Source: Chlamydiales bacterium
GTDB lineage: Bacteria > Chlamydiota > Chlamydiia > Chlamydiales > JAJFMA01
Reading direction: 5' to 3'
Assembly: GCA_030679955.1 (NCBI GenBank)
Contig: JAUXSF010000011.1
Coordinates: forward strand, 80,338 to 144,337
DNA length: 64,000 nucleotides
Shown here: positions 1-7,713 of the stretch, piece after piece
How the letters are laid out: the number at the start of each line of letters is the position of its first letter
How positions within the stretch are numbered: the stretch's first letter is position 1
The notes under the pieces: model-generated
What the model was told of the DNA's origin: nothing
What the model saw: the letters and a program-made list of their open reading frames with translations, nothing else
Database searches by the model: none
Program-made: the position numbers and the translations under genes

Positions 1-36
1 CGCAAGACAATTTAGTTGTTATTTTATTGAATTATT

Positions 37-60
37 GTTATAAACATGTCGTTTTATAAC
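37..60. promoter_or_regulatory. Inverted repeat upstream of the first kinase gene
   Basis: Two perfect 8-base arms, GTTATAAA (37-44) and TTTATAAC (53-60), are separated by 8 bases and lie 24 bases before the kinase start codon. The surrounding DNA is AT-rich and promoter-like. An operator or a short hairpin is possible; no regulator can be named. The position and symmetry are seen directly, the function is inferred. Confidence 0.3.
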
Positions 61-84
61 AATTAATCTAATAAAAGATGACGC

Positions 85-2265
85 ATGGAAAAACTAACAA
101 ACATAAAAAGAAACTTTGTTCCAGAAAATAATACTGAAGCTCCACCACCGCCGAAACGGAAAGCGCTAACCACGGCGATGTTCACCCTTGAACAATATAA
201 ACAGTTTTTTGGCTCCAGCAATGTAAGAAAAAGCGCGCCACCTAAAGGGAAGGAACAGACGTACGTCGCCATTCATTATCGCGCTGGAAGCAACGCCGCC
301 TCTCTTTGGATCAATTGTAAGGCCTTACAAAAACATCACTTCACGAAAGATGAGCTGGAGACGCCATTGGGCGCTGAAAGGCTTTTAAGGGAAATGCTGC
401 CACAATTACCTGAAGCCAAGCTCTTGAAACCTTTGGGTCTATCAGACCATATGGCCTCTATCTTAGAATTTGAATCCAAAAATAATACTGAGTATCTCCC
501 CTTCCTTCAGGCTCTTGGCCTTTCCGAAGAACAAATCGAAAATCTAAGACAGGGTAAAATCCTTCATCAAGTGGGGCATGTCCTAGCAAACTTGTATAAA
601 GAGGCTGCGTCATTATACGCAGGGGAAATTGACCTAGAACAAAGCGTACTGGATGGTTCGCTACCTTCTAAACTGGCTAAGCTACCACGGAACCAGCGCA
701 TAAGTATTACTCGATACCTGTTACAGAACCTTGCATTTACGCTCAAATCGCCCATTTTACCGCTTGACCGCGAGATCGCACTCTTAATAAAAATCGGTTT
801 TGGCCCACAGCAAATTAGCGAGATGATATTGGACGACACGCTTGTTAATAGCTATCCAACGCTTGAGGCTCAGCAAAAAGATATTAAAGCTCTTATGAAT
901 GTTGGTGCCCCGACGAATCTGATTCTAACAGCTATTGAAAAAGACTCTCTTGCAGCCCTCAAGACACGTGTGCTGAGTCAGAGTATTACCTTTTTAAAGC
1001 TTCACAAGAGCTCTCAAGAAATTAACAACGCTATAGCTACGGGAAATCTGCAAACTTTGTGCACTTTTGTTCTGAGAGATACCGCCAGGTACGGGGAAAT
1101 CAAAGCTCGGGTACAAAAAGACATTCATGGGCGGAAGTTAATAGCCTCTCCGATTGGAAATCTCTATATGCGTAACAACATGCTGAAGAAAATTCTGATG
1201 TTCGCACAGATAGAAGGACATAACCAAACTCATTTTCCGGTTGCATTCAAATCTCCTGAGGCGGCATGCCCCTATAACTTTATCGCCACACAAAAACCTG
1301 ACAAACAGACCAACGTCCTTTTGTGGAGTGGCGTTACCACCCAACAGGTGCCTGAAGATATCAAGCTTGGGATGGGTTCCTACGGAATTGTTCAGCTCGT
1401 AGATGAGTTAGCCACAGGGAACCAATACGCGTTTAAAGTTGCGCGCACAGATATCAAACCAGAGCATAAGCTACAAATGATGGCCCTTACGGTGAAAGAG
1501 GCCCGCTTATTGCGTTCTATCTATCTAGAAGGTGATTCGCAGGGTTTCCAGCCCGAGCCTATCGCAATTATAGAGCAAATAGACGAGGGACTGGCCGGAT
1601 ATATTAGCCCGGTATGCGCAGGCAATCTGACAAACCTAATTCTCAACGCAACACGACTGGCGGTCACAAAAGGAGCTGTCTTACAACAAATGTACGAGGT
1701 CATCGGGGCGGTACGCACACTTCATGAAAAGCGCAACACGCTGCATAGAGATATTAAGTCGTCAAACATTCTGTACTCCATTGATAAAGAACAAGGCTTG
1801 CGCCTTCAGCTGTGCGATCTTGGTAGCGCTAAATCTATCCAAGACACTATCGGTGCTAATCGGAGCGAGACGTACACGCAATACTATCGCAATGATATCG
1901 ACCAATTAGCGCTCGCTAACGCAGTCAAAAGTTGCGATGAGGTGCAGGCAAGAAAAATAGCGATCGCCAAAGAGAGTTATGCTATCGGAGCAACCTTATG
2001 GAACCTATTAACATCTAAATTCTACATTAAAGACGCGGAAAAACGCCATAATCAAATAAGGCTCTTAAATGAGAATTACCCTCCTGAACTAATTACACTT
2101 GTAGTCCGTATGCTCACCGAACCACCGGAAGCGCGACCTACAGTAGTGCAAATTCACGAGGAAATCGGCATGATGTTGATGAATTCAGAAAATTCAGAAC
2201 TTTTTGCCACAACATACGCTCCGTTTTCCGCGTACCCGGTAAAGGAGAAAAGCCATCTTGCCTAA
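85..2265 (+). CDS. Eukaryotic-like Ser/Thr protein kinase, 726 aa
   Basis: The C-terminal third is a protein kinase domain. It has a glycine-rich loop GMGSYGIV (G429, G431, G434), the ATP-binding lysine K451 in YAFKVA, the catalytic loop HRDIKSSN (D556, K558, N561) and a magnesium motif CDLGSAK (D578), DLG instead of DFG. All residues needed for catalysis are present. The first ~420 residues match no family I recognise. There is no signal peptide or membrane segment, so the protein is cytosolic or exported by a signal-peptide-independent route such as type III secretion. The Shine-Dalgarno is weak. Chlamydiae encode Pkn kinases and secrete some; that this one is an effector is inference. The second kinase at 6183 shares the DLG motif. 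Confidence 0.88.
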   Translation: MEKLTNIKRNFVPENNTEAPPPPKRKALTTAMFTLEQYKQFFGSSNVRKSAPPKGKEQTYVAIHYRAGSNAASLWINCKALQKHHFTKDELETPLGAERLLREMLPQLPEAKLLKPLGLSDHMASILEFESKNNTEYLPFLQALGLSEEQIENLRQGKILHQVGHVLANLYKEAASLYAGEIDLEQSVLDGSLPSKLAKLPRNQRISITRYLLQNLAFTLKSPILPLDREIALLIKIGFGPQQISEMILDDTLVNSYPTLEAQQKDIKALMNVGAPTNLILTAIEKDSLAALKTRVLSQSITFLKLHKSSQEINNAIATGNLQTLCTFVLRDTARYGEIKARVQKDIHGRKLIASPIGNLYMRNNMLKKILMFAQIEGHNQTHFPVAFKSPEAACPYNFIATQKPDKQTNVLLWSGVTTQQVPEDIKLGMGSYGIVQLVDELATGNQYAFKVARTDIKPEHKLQMMALTVKEARLLRSIYLEGDSQGFQPEPIAIIEQIDEGLAGYISPVCAGNLTNLILNATRLAVTKGAVLQQMYEVIGAVRTLHEKRNTLHRDIKSSNILYSIDKEQGLRLQLCDLGSAKSIQDTIGANRSETYTQYYRNDIDQLALANAVKSCDEVQARKIAIAKESYAIGATLWNLLTSKFYIKDAEKRHNQIRLLNENYPPELITLVVRMLTEPPEARPTVVQIHEEIGMMLMNSENSELFATTYAPFSAYPVKEKSHLA

Positions 2266-2278
2266 GCAAAATGGCTTT
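2249..2278. terminator. Bidirectional rho-independent-type terminator
   Basis: Arms AAAGCCAT (2249-2256) and ATGGCTTT (2271-2278) enclose an inner stem TTGC/GCAA with a CTAA loop, giving about 12 pairs with one mismatch. It overlaps the kinase stop codon and lies between two convergent genes. The T-rich run is better on the minus strand (reading TTTTCTCCTTT), so it may serve mainly the Host_attach gene. Confidence 0.6.
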
Positions 2279-2288
2279 ATGATCTTCA

Positions 2289-2726
2289 TTAAATCATGAA
2301 AGGAACAGCGTCACAAATCTCTTTGGGCTTCAGGTGAGTACAGTCTTTGTCGACCTCTCCGGCGACCAAACGAGTAGTAGCTTGGCTAAGCTTCTCGCGC
2401 AACAGACCCAAGAACGATGGTGCGGCAGCAATATATAACTTGCTGTACAGCCCTTGTTCTCTCGATTGTTCGAGGAATTCTGAGAGTTCCTTCGCGAAAA
2501 CCTCTATCTCATGCCGCTTTGGCGAGGTTTGAGGTTCATAGGCACTTCGCCCTATTGTAATGCTAGGATTTGTTCTACCTGGCTTATCCGTGACGATGTC
2601 ACGGTCATGCAATCGTGACTCTGGGTGCAACAAGGTGTGCACTTCATTCAAAACACCTAATTTCTCCGCTTTGTAAACTGTTGCTTGAGAACTGTTTGCC
2701 ACCACTACCCATGTCTTATTTTTCAT
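2289..2726 (-). CDS. Host_attach family protein (bacterial eRF1-like fold), 145 aa
   Basis: The sequence begins with KNKTWVVVANSSQATVY and has the conserved central GRTNPS region and the LYIAAAPSFLGLLR block typical of the Host_attach family (PF10116). That family resembles the central domain of release factor eRF1. The Pfam name comes from an Agrobacterium attachment mutant and the molecular role is unclear. The length is normal for the family. A clear Shine-Dalgarno (AGGAG) sits before the ATG. The gene is transcribed alone, divergent from the coiled-coil gene at 2947 and convergent with the kinase. Confidence 0.82.
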   Translation of the reverse strand: MKNKTWVVVANSSQATVYKAEKLGVLNEVHTLLHPESRLHDRDIVTDKPGRTNPSITIGRSAYEPQTSPKRHEIEVFAKELSEFLEQSREQGLYSKLYIAAAPSFLGLLREKLSQATTRLVAGEVDKDCTHLKPKEICDAVPFMI

Positions 2727-2946
2727 GGTTTACTCCTGCTAAGTTCCCTTCTTCCAGATATAACAGCCAAGGGCTTTTTTTTGGCTACATAATACAATGA
2801 CCTAGCAGATAAACAATAAGCCATTGCATTACAACTAATTATAACAAATTTGGAGTTGATTGGCAGAAGGTTAAATTGAACATTAAAAATGACTTAGGTT
2901 AGGATGAGCTAAGGGCACATGGATAGCCAGAAATCGAGGGGTGACA

Positions 2947-3264
2947 ATGAAGCAGGATCAACAAGAACCGGAACAAGAAGTCGAAGACCGTGCCTCTTCA
3001 CTAAGACACGAAGCACAGGAAAAGCTCGAAGAGGCACGCGAGAAACTAATGCAGGCCAAGAAAGACCTGGAAAATACAGCGGATATCGCCTCGCCCAAAC
3101 GCAATCCATTTGGAAAGAAGACAGCTAGCCTGAAGGCACATGCCACTGAGCTACAAGCGGCACAGATACCGACCTTTCCGAAATCCCCGCCACGTTCAAA
3201 CCGAGAGCCTGAGGTGGAACCACCCGATGAATCAGTTCCTTTGGATCTAGATGGTTCAGAATAA
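2947..3264 (+). CDS. Small charged coiled-coil protein, 105 aa, unknown function
   Basis: I do not recognise this protein. Residues ~10-50 are rich in Glu, Lys, Gln and Ala with heptad-like spacing and probably form a coiled coil. The C-terminal half is rich in proline and acidic residues and is probably disordered. The ATG at 2947 is preferred over the in-frame GTG at 2941 because GAGGGG lies at a good distance upstream. It precedes msrB by 13 bases, so the two are probably co-transcribed. It has no signal peptide. Confidence 0.6.
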   Translation: MKQDQQEPEQEVEDRASSLRHEAQEKLEEAREKLMQAKKDLENTADIASPKRNPFGKKTASLKAHATELQAAQIPTFPKSPPRSNREPEVEPPDESVPLDLDGSE

Positions 3265-3277
3265 CAGCAGGTGAACT

Positions 3278-3676
3278 ATGGGATGTGATTTAACCCCCAA
3301 CGAATGGCGCAGTAAGCTTACCCCCGAAGAATACCGGATTCTGAGGGAAAAAGGCACTGAGCAAGCTTTCTCTGGCAAGTTTTACGATCATCATGAAACA
3401 GGTGTCTACACCTGTGCGGGATGTAACAAACCCGTGTTTAAATCGAGCACCAAGTTTGAGTCTGGCACCGGTTGGCCAAGCTTTTGGGAGCCTTATGATG
3501 ACCAAAGCCTCGACTATATACAAGATTACAAACTACCCCTAATGCCGCGCACAGAGGTGCAATGCCATCACTGTAAATCTCATCTAGGGCACGTTTTCGA
3601 CGATGGACCAGCCCCCACAGGAAAACGCTATTGCATCAATTCCGCAGCACTAAGCTTTCAGAAAGAAGAAAAGTAA
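3278..3676 (+). CDS. msrB: Peptide-methionine (R)-S-oxide reductase MsrB, 132 aa
   Basis: MsrB reduces methionine-R-sulfoxide in proteins and acts in the cytosol in oxidative damage repair. The zinc-binding cysteine pairs are C46/C49 (CAGC) and C96/C99 (CHHC). The family signature SGTGWPSFW is present, and the catalytic cysteine is C119 in RYCINS. The length is that of a single-domain MsrB, with no MsrA fusion. It follows the coiled-coil gene closely and is followed by an inverted repeat that could end transcription. Confidence 0.95.
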   Translation: MGCDLTPNEWRSKLTPEEYRILREKGTEQAFSGKFYDHHETGVYTCAGCNKPVFKSSTKFESGTGWPSFWEPYDDQSLDYIQDYKLPLMPRTEVQCHHCKSHLGHVFDDGPAPTGKRYCINSAALSFQKEEK

Positions 3677-3685
3677 AAAGGAAAT

Positions 3686-3750
3686 AAACGCAAAGACGCA
3701 GAGGCGCTAAGAGCAACATATTCTCTTTGCACCATAGCGCCTTTGCGTTT
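3686..3750. repeat. Imperfect inverted repeat (AAACGCAAAGACGCAGAGGC family)
   Basis: The left arm (3686-3709) reads AAACGCAAAGACGCAGAGGC and continues GCTA. The right arm (3735-3750) reads TAGCGCCTTTGCGTTT, the complement with about 8 bases missing. The same 22-base unit recurs at 36378 inside the end of the RND gene, and a related CACAGAGACACAGAGGC unit forms the element at 12265. It lies between convergent genes (msrB and pyrD) and could fold as a terminator on either strand. Confidence 0.7.
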
Positions 3751-3762
3751 AATCCCTTCTCT

Positions 3763-4797
3763 CTAACTATGCCAACGCATGGCGATATAGGGATCCCAGA
3801 GCATTCCTGTGGCTGACATGGCGAGGTTGGCGCCTGCTTGTAAAAACTCATTAAAATGAGTTTTGCTGACAATACCACCACAACCGATGAGAACGGTCTC
3901 TAGCTTCTCTGATTCAATAATCGATCGCGCCTGACGAACAAACTTCAACGCCTCCTGGCGGATTCCACTGCCTCTGACGTCAACGACAGGTCTTCCGGGA
4001 AGGACAGGAAAGCCGTCAGGGCGAGAGGCTTTCATAGACAAGCTATTGATACCGCTAAATCCCCTAACGCCGGCTTGTGCCAAGCTTACCATAAATTCAC
4101 GTTGTGATTCTTGTGATTCAAAATTCCCTGTTTTGATCAACAAAGGACAAACGCCAATGGCTTGAATGATAGCTTTAGCCACTGCGGGAGCGGCCTCCAA
4201 ACTTACGGAGGTAAAATCCGCTTCGATCACTTGCGCACCAGCTTCTCTAGCAATACTTGCTGCACGCACATAGTCAGCCGCTAAATCATACAACGACTGT
4301 CCCGAACCATAAACGCTTACGATCAATAACTGACCATCTCTGAGGCTTTCACGAGCACTTTCGATATCCATCTGTAAGAATTCGCGATCTTTGGAATTGT
4401 AACCAAAAGAGCACCCGACAGTGAGGTCTTCAATTGACGTAGGCTTGGCTGTCAGCACCGCGACATCCCCTTTCACATCAACGAAAATCATGTTTGGCGC
4501 CGGCTGACAAGGTACTGACCGACAGCGAATCGTATTGTAGGTCAGAATATCAAAACCCAGCTGAGATGCAAAGCAAACCCATTTTGCATTCAAAAGAGGC
4601 CCCGCAGGCACCCCAAGTGGCGAAGCAACTTTAAAGCCCAAAAAATCGCCCCACTGAGAGCGTGGAGGCCAACGCCTTTCCGGCATTGGACCAGATAGCT
4701 GCGGCCCTCTTTCGGCGTTATCGTTGTAACTTCTACTAATATCATAAGATGGGCGTAGAGCAACTTCAGGAAGGGATTCTAAGACACGCGATGACAT
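3763..4797 (-). CDS. pyrD: Dihydroorotate dehydrogenase-like FMN enzyme, 344 aa
   Basis: The product resembles dihydroorotate dehydrogenase, which oxidises dihydroorotate to orotate in pyrimidine synthesis. It shows the FMN-barrel start ASPLGVPAGPLLN, a TYNTIRCR segment, an FMN-contacting lysine in LLIKTGNF and a phosphate-binding CGGI near the C-terminus. The active-site loop reads ADFTSVS where family members have NLSCPN (class 1) or NVSSPN (class 2). If this alignment is right the catalytic base is a serine and the neighbouring Asn and Pro-Asn are lost, so the substrate may differ. GGAG precedes the ATG. The 5' end overlaps the pyrC-like gene by 19 bases, indicating co-translation. Confidence 0.75.
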   Translation of the reverse strand: MSSRVLESLPEVALRPSYDISRSYNDNAERGPQLSGPMPERRWPPRSQWGDFLGFKVASPLGVPAGPLLNAKWVCFASQLGFDILTYNTIRCRSVPCQPAPNMIFVDVKGDVAVLTAKPTSIEDLTVGCSFGYNSKDREFLQMDIESARESLRDGQLLIVSVYGSGQSLYDLAADYVRAASIAREAGAQVIEADFTSVSLEAAPAVAKAIIQAIGVCPLLIKTGNFESQESQREFMVSLAQAGVRGFSGINSLSMKASRPDGFPVLPGRPVVDVRGSGIRQEALKFVRQARSIIESEKLETVLIGCGGIVSKTHFNEFLQAGANLAMSATGMLWDPYIAMRWHS

Positions 4798-6020
4798 AAT
4801 GAGACTCCAACGTCGATGATATTACCTCTAATAATCGTCGTAACCGGCCACCCAGTTAGGGTAAGCCCTTTAAATAATGACCAGCGGACACGCGTTTTTA
4901 GATCTTCGTCTGTCACTGTTCTTCGTAACCGTCGATCTACCAAAACGACATCGTCATTAGGACTTAGGCCATAGATTTTTTCCACGTTCGTTCGTGTAAG
5001 TTCCACCAATCTTTGCAAGGTGAGCCAGCCGTGATTAGTGGCATCTAGAAGCAATGGAAGCGTCAGCTCCACTCCTGGAGCACCTGCAGGCGTCTGATCG
5101 TATGGACGACTTTTTTCTGTTTGAGTATGCGGCGAGTGATCACTACCAATGATATCAATAGTACCATCGTGAATAGCTTCCCAAAGGGCCAGGCGGTCTT
5201 CGGCTGTTCTTAGGGGTGGATTGATCTTTGCCAGCATGCCGAATCGCTTGTACGCACTTTCATCTAAAAACATATGGCGTGTACAGGCTTCAGCATAAAC
5301 TGGAAGACCTTTGGCCTTTGCTTCACGAACGATAGCTACCTCTTCTTTGGTGCTACAATGAAGAAGTAGCAGACGTGTCTGGTACTTCTCTGTAAGCGCT
5401 ACAGCCCTTTCAACTGCCTTAATAGCAGCCTCACGGCTACGGATTTTTGAGTGAATTGAGGGGTCAACGCGATCCGGGCGAGATTCTTTGTTCCGGCGAA
5501 TGATGCTATCATCCTCGGCATACACAGCCAATAACAACTTGTATTGTGCAGCAAGCTTAAACACTTCTTCTTGGGTCCCTTCATCATCTATTAGCATTCC
5601 GCCGCTAGCGGAACTCATAAACATCTTAATGCCAATGATTTCGTGTTTAACTTTGGGGATTTCATTCAAATGTTCCCGGTCAGCACCCAAATACAAGTGA
5701 TAACGCAACGGTAAACCAGCCTCCTGCAGCTGCAGTTTAATCAAAGCTAATTTAGCGTGCAGTCCTTCCTGCGAGCAGCATGCAGGATTATTCCCGGGCA
5801 TATCAAACACGGTGGAAACACCACCAGCAAGTGCAGCCTGGGCTCCTGTCACCCAATCCTCTTTATGCTCCGATCCAGGCACGCGAAAGTTAACGGTAGG
5901 ATCAATTAAAGCAGGAAGTAACGTAAGCCCATTGCCGTCGATCAACCGTTCGGTGCAACTATCAATGGTGACGTCTGATATAGAGCCATTTATGAGTTCG
6001 ACGCGCTTGATCGTAATCAT
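4779..6020 (-). CDS. pyrC: Dihydroorotase-like amidohydrolase with missing metal ligands, 413 aa
   Basis: Dihydroorotase-family features are the carbamylated-lysine position in GIKMFMSS (K132), LLLLHCST (H221), NPPLRTAEDR, the catalytic-aspartate motif GSDHSPHT (D294) and GAPGVE. However, the HxH metal motif after LPALIDP is TVN (T42, N44), and the usual HAED reads YAED (Y167). Loss of three metal-ligand histidines suggests a pseudo-dihydroorotase or a different chemistry; such inactive homologues exist and can act structurally. I place the start at 6020, where AGAGGG precedes the ATG; an in-frame ATG at 6050 has no Shine-Dalgarno. It is the first gene of a two-gene operon with pyrD. No carbamoyltransferase gene is nearby. 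Confidence 0.8.
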   Translation of the reverse strand: MITIKRVELINGSISDVTIDSCTERLIDGNGLTLLPALIDPTVNFRVPGSEHKEDWVTGAQAALAGGVSTVFDMPGNNPACCSQEGLHAKLALIKLQLQEAGLPLRYHLYLGADREHLNEIPKVKHEIIGIKMFMSSASGGMLIDDEGTQEEVFKLAAQYKLLLAVYAEDDSIIRRNKESRPDRVDPSIHSKIRSREAAIKAVERAVALTEKYQTRLLLLHCSTKEEVAIVREAKAKGLPVYAEACTRHMFLDESAYKRFGMLAKINPPLRTAEDRLALWEAIHDGTIDIIGSDHSPHTQTEKSRPYDQTPAGAPGVELTLPLLLDATNHGWLTLQRLVELTRTNVEKIYGLSPNDDVVLVDRRLRRTVTDEDLKTRVRWSLFKGLTLTGWPVTTIIRGNIIDVGVSLCHRVS

Positions 6021-6182
6021 TAGATCCCTCTTCCGCGGACTATCAGACATACAGGATTAATTTTGCAAAGTTTTTTGAGCGCTCTCCCCTAGAGAGATGC
6101 AAGAAACTAAATAATGCTAGTAAAATTTAAATTTACATACAAAGTATAATATTAATAAATAGGTTTTATTATAGGGATTAAT

Positions 6183-7688
6183 ATGAGTGTTGATTTTAGC
6201 AGTCCGAGTATTAGCGCATCTGGAGAAACTTTTAGTGCAAAAGGTAAAGTCATTGACGAAGGAACTTCAACAAACCGTGTCGCCATTAAAGGGATTGAAG
6301 ATTCCCGCATGCGCATTGTTGCCAAAACGATCACGGAATCGAAACAGAGTGGTTTTTTGACACGGCTGGTAGACAAGATTAAGTACATCAAAGTCAAAGG
6401 TGCGGATGGCGACAAAATTTATCTGAATATAGGAAGTCTATCGCGGCTTGGGATCAGTTCCAGCGAAGCGCGCTCCGCCTCAAAGGCAGGTAATTTGGAG
6501 AACCTGATCCAAGAACGCGCGCCACAAATGAAAGCGAAGTTGGAAAAGTATGACGCGGTACTTAACAAGTATTCTGAGGATAAGCAGGAAATGCGATCAA
6601 AAGATGGTGGCATCGCCACCGGCTTGAGCAAACAGGAGCTGCAGAAGGTTATTCGGATTGGGCTGACTCAAGTTACAGCAGCTGGAAAAGTCCTTTCCTT
6701 TTCAAAAGCACAAGTATTAGTGCAGCAAACAAATGGTGAGCATCCGCGTATCATCGCTAAGCCTATGGATTCTACATTAGGCAGCGGAAGTTTTGGCGTA
6801 GTGCACAAAGTGGTAGATGTCTTTGGCGCCACAACACATGCAATGAAATTAGCTAAACTTGAAATCAACGTCATGCAAGAAGAAGCCGATCATAACTACA
6901 AGGCTATTAAAGATGTCAAAAATGAAGCGAAATTATTGAGCTATATTGGTTTGCAAAGAGGTGTTCAAAGACCACCTTCTCACCAGGCTTTTGCGATTGA
7001 CAAAGCAGGATGGGTAGGCTTCGTTGGTCATCTCTACTCATGCAGTCTTAGCGAAGTAAAACCATTTCTAGAAAACAAAACAGCAGGTATGGAATGTGGA
7101 CATCAGCTTTTCTGTGGTCTTGCAGTTTTAGAAGAAAAAGGTGTCATTCTCGGAGATGTTAAAGGGGGAAATATTTTGGTAACCCTTGATGAACAAACCG
7201 GACTTCCAAAAGAAGTAGGGCTGGCAGATCTAGGAGGCGCAAAAAAAACTAAGGACCTGAACCTTTCAAAACTAAGGAAAAGCCCCTTAGGTACAAAGAC
7301 GCCAGGACATTACACCAAATTAGATGAGACCAAGGCCAGAGAAGCGGCTCAAAATGATAACAAAACACGATTTGTTGAGTTGCAACATAAACGTGACGTG
7401 TTCGCTACAACCCAAACGTTATTACGACAGATCACAGGGGTCAAGCCATTCGAAACAACGTCTGATGGATATGCACGAGTTCCATCAGACACTAAGTACC
7501 TGAAAGCCTTATCTGACCATGGCTATCCGGATGAAGTGGTTAATTTCTTTAAAAAGAACCTCTCTGATGATCCCGACGAACGCTCAACGCCACAGCAAGC
7601 GCTAAAGGAGTACGAGGGTATCATGTCGCGGCACTTCCCCGCTCTTTACGATAAGCTAAAGAGCGAGGGTCATTTGCGACAAGCGTAA
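6183..7688 (+). CDS. Divergent eukaryotic-like Ser/Thr kinase, 501 aa
   Basis: The N-terminal ~195 residues are unassigned. The kinase domain has a glycine-rich loop LGSGSFGVV near residue 200, the ATP-binding lysine K222 (HAMKLAK), the catalytic loop LGDVKGGN (D325, K327, N330) and the magnesium motif ADLGGAK (D349). The His-Arg of the usual HRD motif is replaced by Leu-Gly, making it a non-RD kinase, but the catalytic Asp, Lys and Asn remain. AGGG precedes the ATG and a TATAAT lies at 6145. It is divergent from pyrC. There is no signal peptide or membrane helix. A secreted effector role is possible but not shown. Confidence 0.85.
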   Translation: MSVDFSSPSISASGETFSAKGKVIDEGTSTNRVAIKGIEDSRMRIVAKTITESKQSGFLTRLVDKIKYIKVKGADGDKIYLNIGSLSRLGISSSEARSASKAGNLENLIQERAPQMKAKLEKYDAVLNKYSEDKQEMRSKDGGIATGLSKQELQKVIRIGLTQVTAAGKVLSFSKAQVLVQQTNGEHPRIIAKPMDSTLGSGSFGVVHKVVDVFGATTHAMKLAKLEINVMQEEADHNYKAIKDVKNEAKLLSYIGLQRGVQRPPSHQAFAIDKAGWVGFVGHLYSCSLSEVKPFLENKTAGMECGHQLFCGLAVLEEKGVILGDVKGGNILVTLDEQTGLPKEVGLADLGGAKKTKDLNLSKLRKSPLGTKTPGHYTKLDETKAREAAQNDNKTRFVELQHKRDVFATTQTLLRQITGVKPFETTSDGYARVPSDTKYLKALSDHGYPDEVVNFFKKNLSDDPDERSTPQQALKEYEGIMSRHFPALYDKLKSEGHLRQA

Positions 7689-7713
7689 GCCTTTGTACAT
7701 CAAACCACACTAG

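Noticed and set aside
2919..3128. An alternative 69-codon frame at the start of the coiled-coil gene
   Set aside because: The 2947 frame has a better Shine-Dalgarno, a longer reading frame and a sensible coiled-coil composition.
3636..3881. A minus-strand ORF across the msrB-pyrD gap
   Set aside because: It is made of the antisense of msrB, the inverted repeat and another frame of pyrD.
4779..4797. A frameshift between the pyrC and pyrD homologues
   Set aside because: Both ends are complete for their families and pyrD has its own Shine-Dalgarno; a 19-base overlap is normal co-translation.
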